A stretch of DNA of 64,000 nt from Euwallacea fornicatus (taxonomy: Eukaryota; Arthropoda; Insecta; Coleoptera; Curculionidae), in the NCBI RefSeq assembly GCF_040115645.1, contig NC_089571.1, forward strand, positions 806,001 through 870,000, read 5' to 3'. Each line of letters begins with the position of its first letter. The first letter of the stretch is position 1. The notes under the pieces are model-generated. The model worked only from the letters and a program-made list of their open reading frames with translations, was not told the origin of the DNA and made no database searches. The position numbers and the translations under genes are program-made. Shown piece by piece: positions 56,766-64,000 of the stretch.

Positions 56766-57791
56766 CACTGATTCAAATAAACCATGTCTGACAACCTTGA
56801 AATATCTCGAAAAACATATAATTTATTAAAAAATACCTTAAAAATTCTACCATCCTGCGACTTTCAGAAATATACAAAGTACACTACAAAGTAGCAGTGA
56901 AGTAAGGTTGTGATTTTTCTTATGGAATGACAAACTTTTTATGAAAATTTTTGATTCCGCTACATTTTCAACACATTTCATGTAAAATGTCCTACGCCTA
57001 TCTCTAGCGGCTCAGCAGCGATTGCAGATATGAAGGAAACCAAACGAACTTATTTTTATTTGGATTAATTGCTTAAAATGTACAGATGCGACAAATCTGA
57101 AGATCTGGAACACCATTTTAAGTGCCATTCACAAGGATAATTATGACTTTTCTTTTTTTCTCAAATCTGTGTAGTGATCAGCTCGCTCATTGTGCAACTT
57201 GAACAGGACGTGGAGGTGAAATAGAATGGCCCTCCAGATCACCAGACTTGAAGCACCTTGACTATTTTCGCCGAGACTTCTTGAAACATAAGGTGAATGC
57301 CCCGAAACCGGCCGATTTAAATGAGTTAAGAAGAAGAATTACTGACGAATACTGTCTCATTGCTGTTGAAATGTTGGATTATGTAACTGAGAAATTCTAC
57401 TGCAATTTGGCTCATTGTTGAGCAGTTCAGGGGGTACATTTTGAGTACTTCCTTCAATAAAAATAAATTCATTAATACAAGAGCAATTTCCTTCTTTTTC
57501 TTTTTTTCTTTGTTTGTACAATAGCTGCTGAGCCGCTAGAGCTAGCCACGGGACATGATATATGGAAGGTGTTCAGAAACCGAGGGTATATCAGAAAATG
57601 CCATGAAAAATTTGCCATTCCGTAAAAAAACAATCTTCAATTCACTGCTACTTTGCGACATACCTTGTATATTTCTGAGTATCGTAGAACAATAGAATTT
57701 TTAAACTCCTTCAATTTTTGTATGAGGTGTTTGTAGTAAATTGCATATTTTTTTAGACATTTTTAAGTTGCCGGACTTTTCGTACACAGTG
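56766..57791 (+). mobile_element. foldback mariner derivative with C-terminal core
   Basis: The arms share TTAAAAATTCTA, AAAGTAGCAGTGAA and TCTAGCGGCTCAGCAGC and run from about 56766 to 57095 and from about 57440 to 57791. The outer limits (CACTG-like) are approximate. The middle holds only the C-terminus of a transposase. The left arm contains a decayed inverse copy of the last codons and 3' flank of the transposase (AAAATGTAC and TTATTTTTATT), so it seems to derive from the right end. Confidence 0.75.
57205..57468 (+). pseudogene. mariner transposase C-terminal fragment
   Basis: One frame reads GRGGEIEWPSRSPDLKHLDY, FRRDFLKHKVNAPKPADLNE, LRRRITDEYCLIAVEMLDYV and TEKFYCNLAHC, then TGA, then AVQGVHFEYFLQ and TAA. 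This is the C-terminal part of an insect mariner transposase with the third acidic residue kept (HLDYF). Only one stop interrupts it. It has no start codon, as expected for a fragment. Confidence 0.85.
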
Positions 57792-60231
57792 AGAAAAAAA
57801 ATTATAAACGATTACCCATCAATTTACTAGAATAATTAACATCCTGATATGTGATGTACCCGACGAAGTTGTCGATGGCGATGTGAACCTCTTTTTTTAC
57901 TACTTCGCTTATGATTATTTTGCTGTTTTACTTGAAGTAATTATAGTAATTTTTTACCAGGTGATTATGACTCAATCCTTTGTCTACGTAGTTTCTAACT
58001 CGAAAGGTCTGGTAAACGAAATCTTCTAAATCCAGAATTTAGATTACCATCATTACGAGCCGAATTGAAGCTTTCGAAATCCGGATAATCCGAGCGTTAG
58101 CAATAATGGGAGTGATAACGCACTTAAAGGAAGGAAAAAGCGGCGCGAACATTGTCCTCGTCCGACTAGTAAGCTCGTAGACGAAATTTTTATTCATTAA
58201 CTTGAATGATATTTCTATATGTGTATAAGCAGGTAAGTTAATTTAATAAAAAGCTTAATCAAACGTATTTTTAACGAATAATGCCTTGAACCCGGACTTA
58301 GTACTATGGCAGCATGGACGCGAATTATCAAAAAAAAAAAATTAAAAAGCATACCGGCATCGTCAATTTAAGTACTTCGGTACGTATAAATGTGATAATT
58401 TTGGATTGTGGAAGCTCGATGGTTTTTCTTCACAAACGAATTACGTAACGATTGGTCAATGCGAATTTACCTGCGTGCTTGAAAACGACCGAATTTAAGG
58501 TGATTTCCGACCAAATTGTATGAATATGTGTCCAATGCGTTAGTTCCGCGGTCCACCGTAACAGGTAACAAAAGTATAAAAGATTTTCAAATTTAAGAAG
58601 GATTTGATGTGGTCTAAGGTGTGTGATCCGTTTTTTCAAAATCTTTCCTATTTTCTAATCTACGATTAATGGATATCACGAAATCATTAAATTTGGATTG
58701 TGCCACATCATACTTAATAACAGCAAACCTTGAAACAGGGTGAGTTAGTTTTTATACTGTGTTGTGACATCAGCCGGTATTTTATACGTATGGTCGACAC
58801 CGCGATGTAGATTCGTCAGGATTGAGACAACTCACTAACAACTTTTTACTTCACTAGTGTTTCCAATGGAGGAAGATAGTATGAGTACTTACAACACAAG
58901 AGATTCGGCAACGATATTAAATAATCTAATAATAATTTGAATGAACCTAGAATAATTGAATCTCTATGAATCTGAAATCTGAATGAGTTTGAATGGAAGG
59001 GTCTTGCCTACTTATACTACCGTGAAACCATGGGCGTACAATTGAAAACATGAATTTATCTAGAGCACATCGTTAAGGGCAGTTAGTAATTTAAACAGAC
59101 CTTAGGTCTAAGTGAACTATATTTTGATGATTTTGCCGTATCAGACAAAGGGATCGCGTTTCTTAAATAAATCAGTGCTCTAATTGCGCTATAACATCAC
59201 CATTAGGTTTTTATGAGAAATCAAATGGGAACGTCGTAAGGGGAATAGATCCATAGGCGGGACATAAGGTGCTTGGTTTAAGGATAAGGAGCTATACAGC
59301 AACTGGGCCGATTTCAGCCTTCAACTACCCTCTGCGAGGTAACCTCAGAAAATGTTGAACATTTTATGTTCATTCATTATGTCGGATTTAGATTAACATC
59401 AGTCTATTTTTCGCAAAGTTTCCCAAGTACGACAGATTTTCTCGTTGGATATCCCGTGCACGAAAATTTATATAATCCGCTTAGATTTATTTGACTTTCG
59501 AAATCTTGTGGCAAAAACACTATTTTCCAATCATCAGAGCACGTAATTGCGGAAAAACGGTTTGTAGTGAAAAACCTGCATCATTTAACCGCAAACCTTT
59601 TCCTAATAGTGACTTTTAATTCAAAGTACAAAGTCAGGTAGCATCAAGTTAGACGGCCACAAAAATTAATTTTACAATTCAGTGAAGCTCAATGGATCTT
59701 CTTCTGTCGGTCTCAATCACGACCGCATAAGGAAGAATGGAAATTTTGTCAGCAGAAATTCTTCGAGTCATCTACGGACAAAAGAATTATTGTAGTGCTT
59801 TGTGGGGAATTAATTAGGCGACGTTGCCGCATTTTTATGCTCGACTATAAAACATATTAAAAAAATTATACATAGTGTGAAAAATTGGAAAAAGAACGAG
59901 AAACTACTTGAACGATTCTGAAGAATAGATAACATTTGAATTATTAAATAGAAAACATAAGGTGATGTATTACGTAAAGAAAAAAATTGTGAGATTTTCT
60001 TAGTCAGGCCCACAGTGGCAACAATGTGCGAGCGTTTGTTTGAACATTTCAAGCCGCCGCGCCAATTGTGTAAATATTCTGACAGCCCTTTTCAATCTGT
60101 CTTTAGCATCTCGGCAGATATAATAATGAAAGACGAATGTTTAATGTACCAAAATGCTTCCAACCGTTTCTGATGAGAGGGAATGAACCTATTCTATACA
60201 ACATTGGTCTAGGCGCTAACCTCTTGAAATT
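57792..60231. other. no recognisable gene
   Basis: Unique AT-rich DNA without recognised TIRs or transposase motifs. Frames are short and on both strands. Nothing in it was identified. Confidence 0.4.
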
Positions 60232-60762
60232 CGAATTCGAGTGATTCTACGTTCGAATTCGAACGATTCTACATTCGAATTCGAACAATTCCACATTCGA
60301 ATTCGAGCGATTCCACATTCGATTTCGAGCGATTCCACATTCGATTTCGAGCGATTCCACATTCGAATTCGAGCGATTCAAAATTCGATTTCGAGCTATT
60401 CAAAATTCGAATTCGAGCAATTCCACATTGGAATTCGAGCAATTCCACATTGGAATTCGAGCAATTCCACATTGGAATTCGAGCAATTCCACATTGGATT
60501 TCGAGCGATTCCACATTCGATTTCGGGCGATTCCACATTCGATTTCGAGCGATTCCACATTGGATTTCGAGCAATTCCACATTGGATTTCGAGCAATTCC
60601 ACATTGGATTTCGAGCAATTCCACATTGGAATTCGAGCAATTCCACATTGGATTTCGAGCGATTCCACATTCGATTTCGGGCGATTCCACATTCGATTTC
60701 GAGCGATTCCAAATTCGAATTCGAGCAATTCCACATTCGAATTCGTGCGATTCCACATTCGA
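60232..60762. repeat. 22-bp satellite array, about 24 units
   Basis: Units of 22 bp carry a shared core ATTCCACATT and a variable GAATTCGAGC or GATTTCGAGC. A GGGC variant occurs at about 60525 and again at about 60679, exactly 154 bp apart, which is seven units. Because the unit has few stops, five frames of 112-190 codons are open on both strands. Their peptides repeat every 22 residues (66 bp), so they reflect the array and are not proteins. Confidence 0.95.
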
Positions 60763-61859
60763 ATAACAGAATTTTTATATTTGCTATTCGGTTAGTGGTA
60801 CCAAACCTTCTGTTTTTCGATTTAGGGGAGAGAAAGAACATTAAACTCGCACCTCCTGCGGATACCTAAAACCACCCGTTTTTAAGTTTTCTCTTGAAAC
60901 GGGGGTAATTTAATATGCCGGACAAGACAGATGAGAAGTGCAAAGATTAGCATGTCTTGCTGGTTGCTAATAAATCATCAATCCTGAAAGCCAAACTTTA
61001 GGAATGGTGGATGGCATGTTGATGTGCCTGTTTTAAACTTGAGGACTTGAACCGACCTGAACTACTCCCGCTTTCAATTAAAATCAAACATGGCATCCCC
61101 CCATTAGATGTCATTTAACACTGGGTAATTTATAGTATTGAACTCCTAAGGTGTCACAACAAATTTTCTTTTTTTTGCAATCAAGAACTTCTAGCTCTGG
61201 AACAAAATTTTAAACAATGAATATTTCCGGAACTGTTTATAATAATTGAAAAAAAAAACAAAAACGTATTGTCAACGCGTAATGGACAAATACCATGATC
61301 ATTAAGGATGTTTCAAAATACGTATGCGGAATCGCATGAATCGCACCTCGATGGATCGGACTGCCGGTATTTGCATTTGAGGTGCTCATTTGCCCCTTTG
61401 TTACCATTATTCTATTATGGCCTCTCGGCGAAATCACGCCAAAAAGGGAATAGAAAAAAGGATCCAATCCTCAATGGTCAACTTGCTTTTTTCCCCGGAG
61501 ACCCAATATTCCTTTAAAAGATGACAGATAAAATGGAAATAAAACCGAAATCGGAAAAGTATAAATGACGTCGTTATGGCAACGACGTCGATTTTGCACT
61601 TTCCGTAGTCCCGACACGTACGAACAAGCGAAGTGGCATGGAAACGGGGGAGAGAAGGAGAAAATAAGAAAAGAAAGTTGTTAAATTGGAAATGCATTGA
61701 AATTGAAAGGGATGATTGAGGACTCGGGACAAGGGGACATAGGGCGGTCTTCTGTTTTTTAAGTATTTTTCAGTTTTTCTTGCACTGCAGGAATGCAAAA
61801 TTCAAACATTGTAAGTAATGGACTGCTGCATAAGTAATGATTACTGTAATTTACATATA
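60763..61859. other. no recognisable gene; one CRE/X-box-like palindrome
   Basis: Short frames on both strands show no domain. A perfect palindrome lies at 61567-61589 and is listed separately. The following 100 bp are purine-rich (GGGGGAGAGAAGGAGAA). Confidence 0.35.
61567..61589. promoter_or_regulatory. perfect palindrome with two GACGTC sites
   Basis: Arms GACGTCGTT and AACGACGTC flank ATGGC. Each arm holds a GACGTC, the core of CREB/ATF-type sites. The middle, GTTATGGCAAC, resembles a shortened RFX X-box. This is an inference from motif shape; no gene start is visible nearby. Confidence 0.35.
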
Positions 61860-62129
61860 TAGTGCATCCGGGTTAAAGGTTTACCACTATTAAAAATCTT
61901 TATTGCTCGCCTGATTTTGTTTTTTTTTTGTTAAACAGATATTCAAGGTGCGCATTCGTCTAATGGGTCCGATCATTTTTCACTTACAGTCGTGTACAAC
62001 TGAGCGTATTTTTATTGGATGACATTTCATTAGTATTATTAGGGATTTTTAAGGATAAAGATGAAGACAGATTTCTCAAATAGAATGACTTAAAACCTAC
62101 TTGTACCGATTTTCATTTTTTTGCTTATA

Positions 62130-62951
62130 CGGGGAGTTCGAGAAAAACAATAAATCATGTTTTTCATGCAAACAAATTTACATTTTTTAAAAATTTGTTT
62201 TAACAATAAAGCTAATTGACGATTGTTTAAGAAAAAATATATTGCTGGCATTAAAGAACTTTGAACACTTTAAATACCAAAAATTAACCTTCTTACAAAT
62301 AAGTTAATGTTAATTTGAATTTAACTTAGTATAATAAATTATTAACTGAGATAAAACAGTTTTTTGGGTTAAACATTTTCTATTAACCCCCCCAATTTCT
62401 CTTATATATTTTTCAATACGTTATTTAGTTGTCGAGTTATGCTCCGAGAAGCTTCTCCAATGCGCACACAAAGCTCTTCGCAAGTCCGGGGTCCTGTGGC
62501 ATCAACTTCATTTTTTATTATACCCTAAAGGGAAAAGTTCATGGGCGTAACATCCGGAGATCGCGGCGGCCAACGAATAAGAGGACTACTTCGTCCGATC
62601 CAGCGATTCGAAAAATTATGATTTAACCAATTTCTCACGTTAACCGCATCATGAATGGGCGCTCCATCAGGTGGGAAATGTAAATTGTAGTAATAATCAA
62701 GAAGAAGGTGATCATGTGGGTCACTAAACTTATTTTGCAGAAATCTCAGAAAACAAGCGGCATTCAAACTTTCTAGTGAAAAATATCTATAAAAATCATA
62801 ATAATCTTTTCACTTATAACACCACAGAAAACTTGTATTCTGAAAGAAAGAAAATCTCTCAAATCAGTTTCATTGTGAAAATAAATTCTTAGCCACTTTT
62901 GAAATTTGTTTGCATAAAAAACATATTTTATTGATTATCTCGAACACCCTG
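62130..62951 (-). mobile_element. mariner derivative nested in palindromic MITE
   Basis: The ends CGGGGAGTTCGAGAAAAACA and, inverted, CAGGGTGTTCGAGATAATCA are flanked by TA on both sides and continue through AATAAA and ATGCAAACAAATTT. It holds the C-terminal part of a minus-strand transposase. The left end has two changes in its first six bases. Confidence 0.88.
62410..62767 (-). pseudogene. mariner transposase C-terminal half
   Basis: It reads MNAACFLRFLQNKFSDPHDH, HFPPDGAPIHDAVNVRNWLN with the second aspartate, RWIGRSSPLIRWPPRSPDVT and PMNFSL, where asparagine replaces the third acidic residue. After a stop it continues GIIKNEVDATGPRTCEELCV and RIGEASRSITRQLNNVLKNI. The first catalytic block and both DNA-binding domains are absent. 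Confidence 0.85.
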
Positions 62952-63217
62952 TATAGTAGAAAATCTTAAATCGGTGCTGGTGGGTGTTGACCATTCTAAT
63001 TAAGAGCCTGTCTTCATCTTTAGCCTAACAAAAGTACTAATGGTACTGTTTGAAATTTGATCCAATAAAAATGCACGCATTACTATGGGAGAAGAGTTAT
63101 CGGACCCATTAGATGAATGCGCATTTTAAATATTTGATTAACAAAAAAAACCTGCAAAATCGGCAAAGAGAGAAAAATTTTATAAGAGTGATAAACCCTT
63201 AACTCGAACACGCTGTA

Positions 63218-64000
63218 TATTATTCTAACTTATTAAAAGTTTTTTTGCTGCATAAAGACTGAGTTGTTTTCGATGGTTAGTGATGGAATTCCTCAGATCA
63301 GCTGAGTTACAGAGCAAGTTAAATGAGAAAAGAATTGTAGTTTTAGTGAAGCAAGTTAAAAATGCTTTGGTTCTTTTAAACAAGTTCATAACTTAATTAA
63401 TAATAAAAACTATATTTTGGCAGTTGCTTCAAATTGATCTAGCTGAGTGACTATACAGTGCTAAAGAAATAAACAATACAAACACAATTGTTCTACAGAA
63501 CTTTGCCGCCAACAAGACAGACTAGTCAGATTTGATCTGAGAGTTGTCATTTTGTTGAATTCAAATAATCTTTTTTTTTGTTTGTGACTAAACTTTTCTT
63601 CATACTTTGCTTTTAAATTTTGCCGAATTGCTTTTTGATGAGCAATGCAAATTGATTAAAAAAATATTTTTTAAACTAAAATTTAAACGTTTTAGTTCAC
63701 ATAAAGAATTCCAACTGTCATTGTCGACCGAAAAGAAACGATTCTAGTCGATTTCGTGACACAATAAAGTGCACGTTTTTCAATGGAATATTGAAGATTC
63801 CTAAATGTCCATCTTTTTGAAAAATAACTGTGCGATAATAGGTATGTGTGGTGAAGCTCCAGAAAAAAATCTTTTGGAGTACGACCTTCTAGACATGCCG
63901 TTGAAAAAAGTCCAATTTGTGTCGTATTTTAAAAATACTAGTTGTCACAACAAACCTAACGACTGTGTCTTTTTTCACTCTGAATTTCTTTACAATTTTC
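63218..64000. other. no recognisable gene
   Basis: AT-rich flank to the window end with no frame over 60 codons and no recognised repeat partner. Confidence 0.4.

Larger units (their letters stand above)
61860..63215. mobile_element. palindromic MITE split at its centre
   Basis: The left arm, about 61860-62127, starts TAGTGCATCCGGGTTAAAGG. The right arm, about 62954-63215, starts in reverse complement CAGCGTGTTCGAGTTAAGGG. The arms share GCGCATTC, CTAATGGGTCCGAT, TTTTTATTGGAT and AAAGATGAAGACAG. Together they are almost entirely arm, a foldback of about 530 bp. An 822-bp mariner derivative sits at the centre. Confidence 0.85.

Noticed and set aside
60241..60869. Long open frames of 112-190 codons on both strands
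   Set aside because: They are products of the 22-bp satellite, whose unit has few stops; peptides repeat every 22 residues in all frames.

Overview
This window looks like AT-rich nuclear DNA of an insect, possibly a beetle, although the order is only a guess. The evidence is the repeat content: many decayed Tc1/mariner elements with SPDLxP-type transposase ends, one Merlin element, one Tigger/pogo element, the 3' end of a jockey/I-type LINE and many TA-flanked foldback MITEs. I could not recognise a single exon of a host gene in 64 kb, so the window is probably intergenic DNA or the inside of a very large intron.

Layout. 0-7 kb: a pentanucleotide minisatellite, a decayed Tc1-like element (1215-2602), and a SETMAR-type mariner (4.09-6.55 kb) split by a Tc3-like element (5072-6465). 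7.9-14 kb: a long-arm hairpin MITE, a complete Merlin element with an exact 8-bp target duplication (8751-10687), a DDxD mariner (about 10.75-12.9 kb) with a small MITE inside it, and an inverted pair of one MITE family. 15.5-20.2 kb: a Tc1-like element, a mariner remnant, and a TIR-complete DD41D mariner (18661-20216). 20.7-21.9 kb: LINE 3' end with RNase H, zinc-knuckle tail, a 42-bp tandem repeat and a TAA tail. 22.67-26.81 kb: a Tigger element holding two later insertions. 27.9-29.7 kb: another mariner. 33.07-36.52 kb: the second Tc3-like copy and a Tc1-like element with IR/DR ends. 37.5-48.5 kb: two DUF4817-type mariner transposase pseudogenes, an N-terminal-only derivative, and two diverged copies of a noncoding block (39.5 and 44.1 kb). 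49-64 kb: MITEs, a nested cluster with a candidate solo LTR (52.1-54.1 kb), a foldback mariner (56.8-57.8 kb), a 22-bp satellite array (60.23-60.76 kb), and a palindromic MITE with a mariner at its centre (61.86-63.2 kb).

How the parts relate. Nothing here forms an operon or pathway. The order is historical, with elements inserted into elements at TA sites. Every transposase found is broken. The most informative observations are these. The two Tc3-like copies share the same frameshift and the same loss of the catalytic glutamate, yet sit in unrelated sites, which suggests mobilisation in trans. Several foldback elements have one arm that runs into the first or last transposase codons, which suggests they arose by inverted duplication of one element end. 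The Merlin element is a nearly intact structural example of a less common superfamily.
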